NCBI GenBank assembly: GCA_945925985.1
Contig: CAMELV010000033.1
Span: 1 to 45,276, forward strand
Length of the DNA: 45,276 bases
DNA from: Comamonas sp. lk
GTDB lineage: Bacteria; Pseudomonadota; Gammaproteobacteria; Burkholderiales; Burkholderiaceae_C
Direction: 5' to 3'
Under the pieces are notes generated by a model, which worked only from the letters and a program-made list of their open reading frames with translations, searched no databases and was not told where the DNA came from. Below, piece by piece: positions 27,421 through 36,359 of the stretch. The position numbers and the translations under genes are program-made. Position 1 is the first letter of the stretch; each line of letters opens with the position of its first letter.

Positions 27421-27442
27421 GTAGCTTTTTTTGCTACTTTTT
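27421..27442 (+). terminator. Hairpin with T-run upstream of tssA
   Basis: GTAGC, a seven-T loop, GCTAC, then TTTTT resembles a small factor-independent terminator reading rightward. It lies between the tssA start and the IS3 element. No rightward gene directly precedes it, so it may instead be a leftover repeat or an operator-like dyad. The stretch from 27354 to 27554 holds no gene. Confidence 0.25.
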
Positions 27443-27577
27443 CGCTACCACAAAAATCAAACGTATTTTTGGTGGTGTCAAGGTTCAAAAAATGATGTGG
27501 AATTGGTGCGAACTCTCTTAAAACCCGCATAAACAGGTGCACTCAGTCGGCGCGTGTCAAGGTAGTTGTCGCCTCAT

Positions 27578-28669
27578 TCATGCAGCCAACTGCTGAATAG
27601 GTTTGTCTTTCGAATAGTTTCGGATGACGCTGTCGCGCTCAGGGTTGAGGGTGACCGGGCCAGTGGGTGACCAGTTACGTGTTTTACCTGACCAGCGAGC
27701 CGGATTTAGCGCGTGGGCTTTGGTGTACAGCGCGTGGCGTGCCGCCAGAATTACCTGATCTTGGCCCTCATGGCGCTGCGCCGGACTCACATACTGGATG
27801 CCACTGTGGCGATGCTCGACGTTGTACCAGTGTACGAATCCGGCAGCCCAGGTGCGTGCTGCCTCCAGATCGGCGAAACCGTTGGCCGGGAACTCTGGGC
27901 GGTACTTGGCGGTACGAAACAAGGCCTCAGCGTAGGCGTTGTCATCACTGACCCGAGGGCGCGAGTACGAAGGCTTCACGCCCAACCAGTTCAGCATCGC
28001 CAGCACCGTGGTGGCTTTGAGTGTCGAGCCGTTGTCGCCGTGCAATACCGGTTTGACAGTCAGGGCAGCTATGCCCTCGGCCAGCGCTGTGCGCCGTACC
28101 AGATGGATGGCGTGGTCAGAGTGGTCGCTGGCGTGCACTTCCCAGCCCACGATCTTGCGGCTGTACAAATCCAGAATCAGGTACAGGTGAAACCAACGCC
28201 CCATCACGACAGCGGGCAAGTAGGTCATGTCCCAGCACCAAACCTGGCGCACAGCAGTGGCAATGTGTGTCGTGGGCGGCCGCACCGGGTGGGGTGCCTT
28301 GGCACGGCCTCGGTGTGCCGTCTGGCCCTGCGCACGCATCACCCGGGCAAAGCTCGATTCACTGGCCAGGTAGATGCCTTCGTCGGCCAGCATGGGCACG
28401 ATGCGCGCAGGCGGCACGGCGCAAAAGCGTGGCTCGTTGGCCACCTCCAGCATACGCATGCGCTCTTGCTCGCTCAGCGCATGGATGGGAGTGGGTCGTG
28501 TTGCCTGCGGTCTACCATCGCCCTCTGTGAGCCCTGCGTGCGCCCGCCAGCGTTGCAAGGTGCGCTCGTCTATACCGGCGACCTGACAGGCCAGGCGTAA
28601 CCGGGCGCCTGCGCCGTGCGCGGTGGCAATATGAGCTGCCAGACTACGGCGATCTTCAATGAGGATCAT
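27578..28669 (-). CDS. IS3-family transposase OrfB (DDE integrase core)
   Basis: Catalytic half of the IS3 transposase, 363 residues. An N-terminal helix-turn-helix-like segment (GIDERTLQRWRAHAG) comes first. The rve core follows with the DDE residues in WCWDMTYLP, HGDNGS and NAYAEALFRTAKYRP. Its ATG overlaps the orfA stop as ATGA, so translation is coupled by reinitiation, and a classical -1 frameshift fusion may or may not also occur. No internal stop is present and the active site is complete, so it may be functional. Confidence 0.93.
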   Translation of the reverse strand: MILIEDRRSLAAHIATAHGAGARLRLACQVAGIDERTLQRWRAHAGLTEGDGRPQATRPTPIHALSEQERMRMLEVANEPRFCAVPPARIVPMLADEGIYLASESSFARVMRAQGQTAHRGRAKAPHPVRPPTTHIATAVRQVWCWDMTYLPAVVMGRWFHLYLILDLYSRKIVGWEVHASDHSDHAIHLVRRTALAEGIAALTVKPVLHGDNGSTLKATTVLAMLNWLGVKPSYSRPRVSDDNAYAEALFRTAKYRPEFPANGFADLEAARTWAAGFVHWYNVEHRHSGIQYVSPAQRHEGQDQVILAARHALYTKAHALNPARWSGKTRNWSPTGPVTLNPERDSVIRNYSKDKPIQQLAA

Positions 28670-29139
28670 GCGTCCTCGCCTTTGTTGAAGATCGCCGTGA
28701 CTTTTTTTGACAGGACCAGCAGGGCTGCTGTTTCGGCCAGGGCGCGGTCTTTGCGCAGCAACTCACGCTCGAGTTCCTTGATGCGCATGCGGTCTTTGCG
28801 CGTGGCCTGTGGGGTGGCCCTGGCATCCTGCGGGTCGCTCAACGCGCCCGCAGCGCTGGCGCACCATTTCTCCAACTCGGCGGGGTAGATGCCTTGCTCG
28901 CGACACCAGGCGCTCTTGCCGGCCTCGGGCATGGCCGCCGTGGTGATCACAGCCTGCAAGCGCGCCGCCGCAGTCCATGCCCGCCCTCGGGCGGGCATGG
29001 ACTGAACATCATCGCGCCAGCGTTGTAGTGTTCCTGATGCAACTCCAACTTCCCTGGATACCAGTTCCAGTGCCGCGCTTTCAGGCGGCAACAACCGTGC
29101 AACCGCCCGGTCTTTGAATGTTTGTCCGTATCGTGCCAA
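28666..29139 (-). CDS. IS3-family OrfA, DNA-binding half
   Basis: A 157-residue protein with two helix-turn-helix units (VSREVGVASGTLQRWRDD near 27-44; CREQGIYPAELEKW near 83-96) and a leucine-zipper-like C-terminal helix (RIKELERELLRKDRALAETA), ending KKVTAIFNKGEDA as in related IS3 OrfA proteins. It recognises the element ends and dimerises. It precedes orfB on the minus strand with a 4-base overlap. Confidence 0.88.
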   Translation of the reverse strand: MARYGQTFKDRAVARLLPPESAALELVSREVGVASGTLQRWRDDVQSMPARGRAWTAAARLQAVITTAAMPEAGKSAWCREQGIYPAELEKWCASAAGALSDPQDARATPQATRKDRMRIKELERELLRKDRALAETAALLVLSKKVTAIFNKGEDA

Positions 29140-29200
29140 CTTCTGTCCTTCATCGCCGCCCCCGGGTTCTTGGTTCTATGGAGGCGACAACTATTGTGAC

Positions 29201-29450
29201 GCGGGGGGCAGTCCAGTACATCAGTGGCAGCTCCGTATAGTACCGCGCAGCCTCACTCAGGCAAGCACACCCTTACCGTTTTCTGGCTGGAAGACCCCCC
29301 CACCGTACCCCTACCCCCCGTTTTGGCCGCCATGCCCCCGCTCCCGCTTACGCTGTAATCCGCTCTGCCGACCCACTCCCATCACATTGCGTTTTCTGAC
29401 CCCGGGGGTGTATATAAATTTTTAGAAAAAGAATGCGAACGTTAGCATAT
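29201..29450. other. Non-coding stretch after the IS3 element
   Basis: I see no gene, RNA or repeat here. The part at 29290-29345 is very C-rich with short CCCCC runs. It changes abruptly to AT-rich sequence near 29405, so it may be a junction of unrelated fragments. Confidence 0.4.
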
Positions 29451-29489
29451 TCATAGGCAGAACTGAATCAATAAATATGACTTGCCGCT

Positions 29490-29780
29490 CTCGCATTTCT
29501 TCATAAACGCGTCCTTGGCCGCACCAGCCAGCGCTGCCGTTCTTGTCAATGGCCTTATCAGCGCACGCAGTCGGTGCAACCTTGGCATCTGCTTCGCATT
29601 TTTTGATGAACGTGGTTTTTGCTGCGCCAGCAAGTGGCTTGACATGGCATCACAATTGCCAGCTTAAGTTTTGTGTTGGACATTTGACAGCTCTACTTGC
29701 CGAAGCGGTAAACGCTGCGCCACCCGCAAGAACCAGTGGATTTTTATTTCCATCATCTTTTACTTTTTTTGCTTTTTAAT
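29490..29780 (-). pseudogene. Broken gene for a small KKCE-repeat protein
   Basis: On the minus strand, two repeat units can be read: LAGAAKTTFIKKCEADAK (within 29581-29640) and LAGAAKDAFMKKCE (29490-29534). They lie in different frames, joined by TACADKAIDKNGSA. Upstream, a CDA segment that normally precedes such a unit lies in yet another frame. The pattern C..(A)..K.LAG(A)AK..F.KKC resembles the PsiF-type repeat found in small exported proteins. At least two frameshifts and a stop at the N-terminal side break the gene. No intact start or signal peptide remains. Confidence 0.6.
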
Positions 29781-29863
29781 CAATAAAACCTGGTTCGTGT
29801 CGATAGCTTCATTACGTTAGATTTTCAGCCGCTAGCAGCCAACCAAACAAACAAGTAAGCCCA

Positions 29864-32800
29864 ATGAGCACCAGCTACAGACCCAAAGACCCCCTGTTTA
29901 CCAACCAATGGCACTTTGGCATGATCGGCCGTCTGGGTTACGGCAGCAGCGCAGACTCGGCCGGCATTGAGCGGGTCTGGTCGAGCTACACGGGCGCAGG
30001 CGTTGCGGTGGGCATCTGGGACGATGGCGTCCAATCGAGCCACTGGGACCTGAGCGCCAACTACAACGCCAGCCAACAAGTCACGGTGCTCGGTAAGCAA
30101 AACAACGGCCAGCCGATGACCAACTACGACGGGCACGGCACATCGGTGGCCGGGCTGATTGCAGCCGACAACAACGACCTGGGCGGTGTCGGCGTAGCTT
30201 TTGACGCAAGCCTGACGGCCGTGCGAATTTTTGGTGGTGCTGACGACATCAATGACCAATGGGCGCGCTACCTGCTCACCTTGGACAGCCTAAAAAACTT
30301 TGGCGTCACCAACCACAGTTACGGCGGCTTTCCCAGTTTTGATGTGTCGGCCGACGTGGCCAAGTTCCAGGTCGCTGCCGAACAAGGGCGCGGTGGCTTG
30401 GGCACCATCAACGTCAAATCAGCTGGTAATAACAACGTTGATGGCAATGGCGAGTACCTGGACGCTTCGCGGTTCACCGTGACCGTGGCGGCGCTAGACA
30501 ACACCGGCAACGCTGCTTACTTCTCTACCTATGGCGCGCATGTGCTGGTGTCGGCGCCCGCGGCCTCTGACACCACCGACCTGCTGGGCATGGGAAACGG
30601 CTACGACGGCCTGGCCAATGGCGACTACACCAACGGTTTTGGCGGCACTTCGGCCGCCGGGCCAGTCACGGCCGGCGTGGTCGCTCTCATTTGCGACGCC
30701 AACGCGAGACTGGGCTGGCGCGACGTGCAAAACATTCTGGCCTGCAGCGCCACCGGCACCGGCAGCCTGTACAGCGCTGATACCAGCAACGAAAACTTTG
30801 CATGGAAGTGGAACGGCGCAGCCAACTGGAACGGCGGGGGCATGCACTTCAGCGAAGACTATGGCTACGGCATGGTCAACGCTTTCAATGCCGTGCGCAT
30901 GGCAGAAGCCTGGAGCATTTTCTACCCCAGCGCAGCCACCTCTGCCAACGAGCAGGTGGTCACCGGCGGCACGCTCTCAGTGCAGAAAACAATCAACGAC
31001 ATGGCAACGCTGAGCTACAGCTTCAACATTGCACAAGACATCAGCCTGGAGCACGTCGCGCTGAACGTGTCGCTCCAACACAGCTACTACACCGACTTGC
31101 GCATCCGACTCGTGGCACCGGACGGCACCGTGATGTCACTGAATGACGGTTCAACTGGTGACCCATCGACCTCGGACACCAATTTGAGCTATGCCTTCGG
31201 TTTGGACGGCTTGCGCGGCGTCAAGAGTGCCGGCACCTGGACTTTGCAGGTGCAGGACGCGGAAGCCATCGACAGCGGCACCCTGAATTCGGTCAATTTC
31301 ACCGGTTACGGCAGTAGCCTGAGCAGCGGCAACGTTTACCACTACACCGACGAAGTGCTGACAGTCCTGAACCAGCCGGGCCAAACCGGACGCACCCTGC
31401 TGGCCGACACCAACGCCGGGGTTGACTGGATTGATGCAGCCGCCATGTGGCGTGATCTGGTGCTCGACCTGGGTCAGGGGCAGTGGTCGACCCTGGCCGG
31501 GACCCGCTTTTTGAGTATCGTTGCCGGCAGCGTGATTGAAAACGCCGTGGCCGGAGACGGCAATGACCGCCTGACCGGCAATGCCGTGAACAACGTGCTT
31601 TATGGAATGCGCGGTAACGACAGCCTGGACGGTGCCGACGGCAACGACATACTGGTCGGCGGCGAAGGGGACGACCTGCTGACTGGCGGCCTCGGCGACG
31701 ACACCGCGGTCTTTAGCGGCTTGCGAGCCAGCTACCTAGTCACCTCGCTTAACGGCTTGACCACCGTGACCGGTGCGGACGGTATTGACAGGCTGAGCCA
31801 ATTCGAGTTTTTGCGATTTGACGACATACTCATCGCCGACCCCTCGGCGCCCGCTGTTGATCTTCGAAGCCCGGCGCTGACCGGCTTCACGCCAGCCGAT
31901 AACAGCAGCAATGTGGCGCTGGACGCGTCTCTGGTTCTGAGATTTGACGAATCGGTGGCAGCCGGCAGAGGCTCGGTGATGATTTATGCAGGCACCACAC
32001 TCTGGCGCAGGATAAACATTCTTGATGCCACCCAGGTGGCCATCAACGGCAGCACCGTCACCATCAACCCCACAGCGGACCTGCAGGCCAACAGTACCTA
32101 CTACGTCCAGTTGGCCGCGGGTGTGATCAAGGACCTGGCAGGCAACAACTACGCAGGTATCAGCAACACCACCACGCTGAACTTCAGCACACCGGACACG
32201 CTCGCTCCCACGCTGGCCAGCAGCACCCCAGCGGATAACGCCACTGCTGTAGCCATTGGCTCCAACATCGTGCTCACTTTCAGTGAAGCAGTCCAAAAGG
32301 GCACGGGCAACATCGTCATCAGCAACGGCACCGACACCCGCACCATTGCAGTGGGCGATGCACAAATCTCTGTCAGCGGCAGCACCGTCACCATCAACCC
32401 CACAGCGGACCTGCAGGCCAACAGTACCTACTACGTCCAGTTGGCCGCGGGTGTGATCAAGGACCTGGCAGGCAACAACTACGCAGGTATCAGCAACACC
32501 ACCACGCTGAACTTCACGACCGCAATACAAATTGCCACCGCAGGTAATGACAACATCACCGGAACATCTGGCAATGACACGATCAACGGTCTGGCAGGCA
32601 ACGACACGATTTCCGGTCTGGCAGGCAACGACTCCTTAACAAGTGGAGAAGGCGCTGATACTCTGACAGGTGGGCAAGGCAATGACAGTCTTGTACTAAC
32701 AGAAACGACATCTGCAGCCGACGTGGTTATTTTTGCGGGCGGAAGCGGTACCACTGGAACCACTGCGCGTGCTCAATCTTTAGGCTTGGACACCATTACG

Positions 32801-33175
32801 GGCTTGGCGCTGGGCACCAACACAACGGCAGTTGACAAATTGCAATTTTCTGCAGTAGATTTTGCAATTTCAGCTGGCTCAGCAGTGCGAGGTTCGGCGT
32901 CCGCAGTCACAGGTGGACCGGCGGCCAACACAGATGGCAACTTTTACATAGTGACAGCAGCACCTACAAGCACAGTCATAGACCTAAACGGAACAAGCGC
33001 AGCAAACACCGGTGCGATTGTCTTTGTCGGTTTAACTTCAGGAACTGCAGGGGTCAATGTTTGGTTCACAACCAACGAGGGAGCGTTCAGCACCTCCAAT
33101 TCGGTGCAAATTGCCACACTGGTAGGTGTCAACACGGCCAATCTCAATACTACTGACCTTTTGTTTATTGCTTGA
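29864..33175 (+). CDS. S8 serine protease with P domain, Ig-like domains and RTX repeats
   Basis: A 1103-residue, probably secreted, calcium-dependent protease. The subtilisin/kexin domain (about 1-345) has a complete triad: D53 in IWDDGV, H91 in DGHGTSVAG and S263 in GGTSAAGP. A proprotein-convertase P domain follows (about 370-485). A first RTX calcium-binding block lies near 561-620 (GNDSLDGADGNDILVGGEGD), two SbsA-type Ig-like domains (PADN..V pattern) span about 665-885, and a second RTX block lies near 895-935, before an acidic C-terminus. There is no signal peptide, and the RTX repeats fit type I export, but no exporter gene is in the window. Its substrate is unknown. Confidence 0.9.
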   Translation: MSTSYRPKDPLFTNQWHFGMIGRLGYGSSADSAGIERVWSSYTGAGVAVGIWDDGVQSSHWDLSANYNASQQVTVLGKQNNGQPMTNYDGHGTSVAGLIAADNNDLGGVGVAFDASLTAVRIFGGADDINDQWARYLLTLDSLKNFGVTNHSYGGFPSFDVSADVAKFQVAAEQGRGGLGTINVKSAGNNNVDGNGEYLDASRFTVTVAALDNTGNAAYFSTYGAHVLVSAPAASDTTDLLGMGNGYDGLANGDYTNGFGGTSAAGPVTAGVVALICDANARLGWRDVQNILACSATGTGSLYSADTSNENFAWKWNGAANWNGGGMHFSEDYGYGMVNAFNAVRMAEAWSIFYPSAATSANEQVVTGGTLSVQKTINDMATLSYSFNIAQDISLEHVALNVSLQHSYYTDLRIRLVAPDGTVMSLNDGSTGDPSTSDTNLSYAFGLDGLRGVKSAGTWTLQVQDAEAIDSGTLNSVNFTGYGSSLSSGNVYHYTDEVLTVLNQPGQTGRTLLADTNAGVDWIDAAAMWRDLVLDLGQGQWSTLAGTRFLSIVAGSVIENAVAGDGNDRLTGNAVNNVLYGMRGNDSLDGADGNDILVGGEGDDLLTGGLGDDTAVFSGLRASYLVTSLNGLTTVTGADGIDRLSQFEFLRFDDILIADPSAPAVDLRSPALTGFTPADNSSNVALDASLVLRFDESVAAGRGSVMIYAGTTLWRRINILDATQVAINGSTVTINPTADLQANSTYYVQLAAGVIKDLAGNNYAGISNTTTLNFSTPDTLAPTLASSTPADNATAVAIGSNIVLTFSEAVQKGTGNIVISNGTDTRTIAVGDAQISVSGSTVTINPTADLQANSTYYVQLAAGVIKDLAGNNYAGISNTTTLNFTTAIQIATAGNDNITGTSGNDTINGLAGNDTISGLAGNDSLTSGEGADTLTGGQGNDSLVLTETTSAADVVIFAGGSGTTGTTARAQSLGLDTITGLALGTNTTAVDKLQFSAVDFAISAGSAVRGSASAVTGGPAANTDGNFYIVTAAPTSTVIDLNGTSAANTGAIVFVGLTSGTAGVNVWFTTNEGAFSTSNSVQIATLVGVNTANLNTTDLLFIA
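32047..32516 (+). repeat. Identical 140-bp repeats 330 bp apart in the protease gene
   Basis: Bases 32047-32186 and 32377-32516 are identical over all 140 positions and lie exactly 330 bases apart (110 residues). They encode the second half of each Ig-like domain. The sequences between them differ. Such identity points to recent gene conversion or duplication rather than old domain shuffling. Confidence 0.92.
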
Positions 33176-33491
33176 TTTTTGTCGACCTGCTTGCTTCGAC
33201 TTGCACGGGAACAAACGCGGGCACTTCCTGGACATCCCACGTCGCCGTCTCAGACACCGCTCTTCGCACCGTGATGGTTTGGCTGCTTTGAGACTTGGTT
33301 TTCCATTTGCTGATCCACGCGCGAAGCAAATTCGCGTTGACTCCGTGCTGCATCGCCATGCGGGCCACCGACACGCCGGGCAGCATGCATTGGCCAACCA
33401 GCTCCTGCTTGACCTGCGGGTCGTATCGGCAACGCCCGTCCCGCATTCGCCCAACTACCAATCCGCCAAATACCTCTGAGTTGCTCTGCAT
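33165..33491 (-). pseudogene. Truncated IS66 TnpA accessory protein
   Basis: From the ATG at 33491 the frame reads GRCRYDPQVKQELVGQCMLPG and HGVNANLLRAWISKWK, the helix-turn-helix of IS66 TnpA, up to the PAFVPVQVE segment. After that the family C-terminus is missing. The frame ends in nine unrelated residues and its stop falls inside the end of the RTX protease gene. No TnpB or TnpC (DDE transposase) follows, so the element cannot move on its own. Confidence 0.75.
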
Positions 33492-33576
33492 CGCATATGT
33501 CCACGTTGTCCTACATGGACACAAGCATCACGCAATTCACCTCCTGCCGATAGGGCGGGGTTAATTGAGCGCTTAC
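33186..33576 (-). mobile_element. IS66-family element fragment with one terminal repeat
   Basis: Read on the minus strand, the sequence starting at 33576 is GTAAGCGCTCAATTAACCCC, typical of IS66-family ends (GTAAGCG tip). The TnpA leader and partial tnpA follow. The opposite end and the other two genes are absent. The break lies near 33186, next to the 3' end of the protease gene. Confidence 0.7.
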
Positions 33577-33854
33577 GTCCGTTTTTCGGGGGCAAGGTCA
33601 CAATCTCAGGTCGTCGTAAGAACGGTATTCGTCGGACTCTTACCCTACAACGGATTCGCTCGAAATACTCCCCATAGCCTTAGAGCATCGCGTGTGCACC
33701 CGCAGTGCCACGTTATCCGGGCGAACTCAGCACACAGCAAACGGCATCAAGGTAATAGCATGCGAGAACACTATGTGTGGCCAAAAATCGACCCGGGACG
33801 ATATGCTGCCTACTCTCAGCTATGTATCCGCCGGAGCGACCGAGAGCATGACCA
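33577..33854. other. Non-coding stretch between IS66 end and ABC operon terminator
   Basis: About 280 bases without a gene I can support. A rightward open frame of 188 codons starting at 33565 crosses it, but the frame continues antisense into the permease gene and resembles nothing known. No repeat or RNA was recognised. Confidence 0.4.
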
Positions 33855-33888
33855 GAAAAAGCCAAGGCTGAGGCTACCTGAGGCCTTG
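33855..33888 (-). terminator. Factor-independent terminator of the ABC permease operon
   Basis: On the minus strand CAAGGC and GCCTTG form a six-pair stem directly after the permease stop codon (33892), followed within two bases by TTTTT. It ends the leftward operon. Confidence 0.7.
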
Positions 33889-33891
33889 AGA

Positions 33892-34560
33892 TCAGGGTTG
33901 CCTACTCCCAGTACCCGACAGTCGCGCTGCTTCCAAGGGCTGATAAAACCGCCGGTTAAGCTTGCCGCGCAAAAGGTTGATGATGTGATAAATCACCTGA
34001 AAGCACGCAGTGAAAATGACGATGACCAAGCCAATCAAGAGCAGTCTGTCGCTCAACTTGGGCAGGACTTCAACAGCACGCAGCGTGATGGTGGTGGCCT
34101 CCACCACACCCACCGCAGCGCCAAACCCTGACGACAGCACCATGACAAAAAAGGCGCGTACGAGGCTCATTAAAAAGAGCATGGCTGCAACCGGCGAGCC
34201 GCTTCGCACCTGACGCATGGCCTCGACTGCATTGTCAGACACATAGGCCGCTGCATACAGTGTCAGCGACAACGCCACCGCCAGCCAGGGTGTCATGTGA
34301 AACTGCCAGCCGCCGACGGAAAAACTGGATGGCATGACATTGACCAAAAAGAACATCACTGCGAAAGTGGGTATTGTCCGCAGCACGGCGACCAGCCAGG
34401 CGGCCGGGGTGGCGGCCAGCTTGTTCCGAAATCGTGCAGCGGCCAGCGGTGCGCCCAGCAATATGCCGCCCAGAAGGGCGCAGATCGCAATCTCAAAATT
34501 CACGACAAGACCAGAAAAAAAATCAGGTAAAAATCGGGAAAGCGATTCAAGCATAAGCAC
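33892..34560 (-). CDS. ABC amino-acid-type permease subunit
   Basis: A 222-residue integral membrane protein of the polar amino acid (HisM/GlnP type) permease family. About five membrane helices can be seen, for example FEIAICALLGGILLGAPLAA, FAVMFFLVNVM and LLIGLVIVIFTACFQVIYHI. The cytoplasmic coupling loop is near YVSDNAVEAMRQVRSGSPVA, which aligns with the EAA loop, but the usual EAA...G is weak (the later VGVVEATTITLRAVEV region also fits). It overlaps the upstream fusion gene by 14 bases and lies last in the operon. The ligand cannot be told from sequence. No ATPase gene is nearby. Confidence 0.82.
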   Translation of the reverse strand: MLMLESLSRFLPDFFSGLVVNFEIAICALLGGILLGAPLAAARFRNKLAATPAAWLVAVLRTIPTFAVMFFLVNVMPSSFSVGGWQFHMTPWLAVALSLTLYAAAYVSDNAVEAMRQVRSGSPVAAMLFLMSLVRAFFVMVLSSGFGAAVGVVEATTITLRAVEVLPKLSDRLLLIGLVIVIFTACFQVIYHIINLLRGKLNRRFYQPLEAARLSGTGSRQP

Positions 34561-36316
34561 CTCTGCTGAGGGCTAGCCGCGCCTGCCACAGATTGGCCAG
34601 GCGATACACCACAGCCACCATCAGCATATAAAAGATGAGCAACAAGGTATAAGTGGTAATGCGCTCACTTGAAAACGACGCCACGTCAGTCAATGCGGCC
34701 AAGAGCTCTGGTACGCCCATGACCGATGCTGCAGGACTGCCGCGAGTGGCGTTGACAATGAATGCCACCACTTGTGATCTGGCCCGGTAAACGGCGGCGC
34801 TCAAAGCAGGTCGCGCTGGTGCACGTTCCTCGCGCAGCGTGAGCATCGCCTCTGCAACGGCTTGCCCTGCATTGCTACCATTGAACAGGCCCAGCACAAG
34901 CACCGCTGCAGCAAGCGCTACAAACGGCGAGCTGGCACCGATGGCACTGACCAGTACACCCGCCAGAAACATGAGCAACATCAGCGGTGTGGACTGCATT
35001 GGCCACAGTAAGCAGCGCATGGACCAGCGGAGCCACACCTTGTCAGATGTCAGGCTCGCACCAAAGGCCAGTGCAAAAGCCCAGGTCGCCAACACGGCAC
35101 CCGACACCAGCAGGACGGAAAACCAGATCCCTTCCAAAAGAAGATCCAGAGCTACCCAGGTTTTGAACATGGCCAGCGTAACCTTCATGCCGCTAAACTG
35201 CCGGATGAATATTTCCAGCCTGTCCACCAGAGGCGCAAACGACGTGGGCTCCAGCTGGTTATCAAGCGGTGCCAAAACGCATGCAGGATCGGTCAATGAA
35301 GTGATCTGCGCACAGCGACTACTTCCCCACAACACCCGCTGCTGCTCCAGAAACGGCGAGTTCACCCCATATTTGCTGGCCAATGTCTGCAATCCTCCCG
35401 AGACGTGCAATTGCCGCATCGACAGGGCCAATACGTCTGCCAAACGCTCCCCGTCTTTACGCGCCACAGCAATCCCCCAAGGCAACGGCGCAAAGCCGAA
35501 CTTGGTGTCATACGCAGCAGCAAATTCGGGTTGTTGCAAATAGGCCGCAAAAAAACTGTTGTCTTGCGCCACCAAAGAGCAGCCACCCAGGCGGAGTTCA
35601 TCGACCAAGCGCGGGGCCTTATCAAAAAGCATCAGACGCGCACCATTGACCGACAGCTCCGCATTGGTGCTGTTACCTACCGTCACGCAGACGGTGTTGC
35701 CGCGCAACTTGACCAGGCCACCGATCTCGAGCTCCTTACGCCCCAGAACAATAGTCTGAGACTGGTAGTAGTGTGGCCGCACAAATAGCGCTTCCCGATC
35801 TCTTTGCAGGGTGTGTCCCATCGTTGCAATGACCACATCAATTTGCCCCTCACCTAGCAGGGCAAGACGGTTGGCAGGCGTGACCACAACGAACAAAGGA
35901 GTAACGCCTAGGGAATCTGCAAGCTGGTGCGCCAGGTCGATTTCAAACCCCTGCAGTACATTAGCGTTTTCGAAGGCAAACGGCAGGTAGCCGGTGCGCA
36001 CGCCCACTCTCACCGTTTTGTTGCACATGACGCGCGACAACGCGTCTGCCGCATCATCACAATTACTGTTTTGGGAGACCACCTGCTGCACTGACGGCGT
36101 TGGCGATACTTTTGATGTTTTGGCCTTTGCCGACGTTGTTGTTTGTGTAACCTGGTTCGTTTGTTGAATCCATGGTGACTGTACCGCGCTCTGGCTCGCA
36201 GCACCGAAACATAGCAAAACTAGACTGATGGCAAAAAAGTAACGTAGCCGAGTCGTCCTTACCACAGAAATAGTCTTCAGGAAAAACCAAAGGCACTTAG
36301 TCGTTGCCTGCACCAT
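34547..36316 (-). CDS. Fused substrate-binding protein and ABC permease
   Basis: A 589-residue fusion. After an N-terminal signal/anchor segment (LRYFFAISLVLLCFG) and a Ser/Thr/Gln-rich linker comes a periplasmic substrate-binding domain of the SBP family 3 type (about 95-330: VRVGVRTGYLPFAFENANVL, FEIDLAHQLADSLGV, QIDVVIATMGHT). It is followed by a permease domain with several helices (about 365-580). The ATG at 36316 is preferred, because the longer 36466 start would overlap the methyltransferase gene by over 100 bases; it has no clear ribosome binding site. Such fusions occur in glutamine-type uptake systems. The ligand is unknown. Confidence 0.82.
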   Translation of the reverse strand: MVQATTKCLWFFLKTISVVRTTRLRYFFAISLVLLCFGAASQSAVQSPWIQQTNQVTQTTTSAKAKTSKVSPTPSVQQVVSQNSNCDDAADALSRVMCNKTVRVGVRTGYLPFAFENANVLQGFEIDLAHQLADSLGVTPLFVVVTPANRLALLGEGQIDVVIATMGHTLQRDREALFVRPHYYQSQTIVLGRKELEIGGLVKLRGNTVCVTVGNSTNAELSVNGARLMLFDKAPRLVDELRLGGCSLVAQDNSFFAAYLQQPEFAAAYDTKFGFAPLPWGIAVARKDGERLADVLALSMRQLHVSGGLQTLASKYGVNSPFLEQQRVLWGSSRCAQITSLTDPACVLAPLDNQLEPTSFAPLVDRLEIFIRQFSGMKVTLAMFKTWVALDLLLEGIWFSVLLVSGAVLATWAFALAFGASLTSDKVWLRWSMRCLLWPMQSTPLMLLMFLAGVLVSAIGASSPFVALAAAVLVLGLFNGSNAGQAVAEAMLTLREERAPARPALSAAVYRARSQVVAFIVNATRGSPAASVMGVPELLAALTDVASFSSERITTYTLLLIFYMLMVAVVYRLANLWQARLALSRGAYA

Positions 36317-36359
36317 ACAGTGATGGCGAAAAAAGTCTTGAGCACACTGCAGCTTAGCA

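Larger units (their letters stand above)
27555..29200 (-). mobile_element. IS3-family insertion sequence, apparently intact
   Basis: Inverted ends lie at 27555-27575 and about 29181-29200. They share the core AGTTGTCGCCTC and a GTCA at the tip. GCG at 27552-27554 and GCG at 29201-29203 could be a 3-base target duplication, as IS3 elements make, though the exact tips are uncertain by a base. Inside are orfA and orfB on the minus strand, both open. The element lies between tssA and the RTX protease region. Confidence 0.85.

Noticed and set aside
27713..28600. Rightward open frame of 295 codons
   Set aside because: It is antisense to the IS3 transposase OrfB, which has a full DDE motif.
31736..32530. 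Leftward open frame of 264 codons with internal repeats
   Set aside because: It is antisense to the RTX protease; its repeats only mirror the 140-bp duplication.
32560..32690. Short spaced repeats resembling a CRISPR array
   Set aside because: The units code for RTX nonapeptides in frame (GNDTINGLA-like); spacing and sequence follow protein repeats, not CRISPR.
33565..34131. Rightward open frame of 188 codons
   Set aside because: Its second half is antisense to the permease gene, composition is unlike a protein of this genome, and it matches nothing known.
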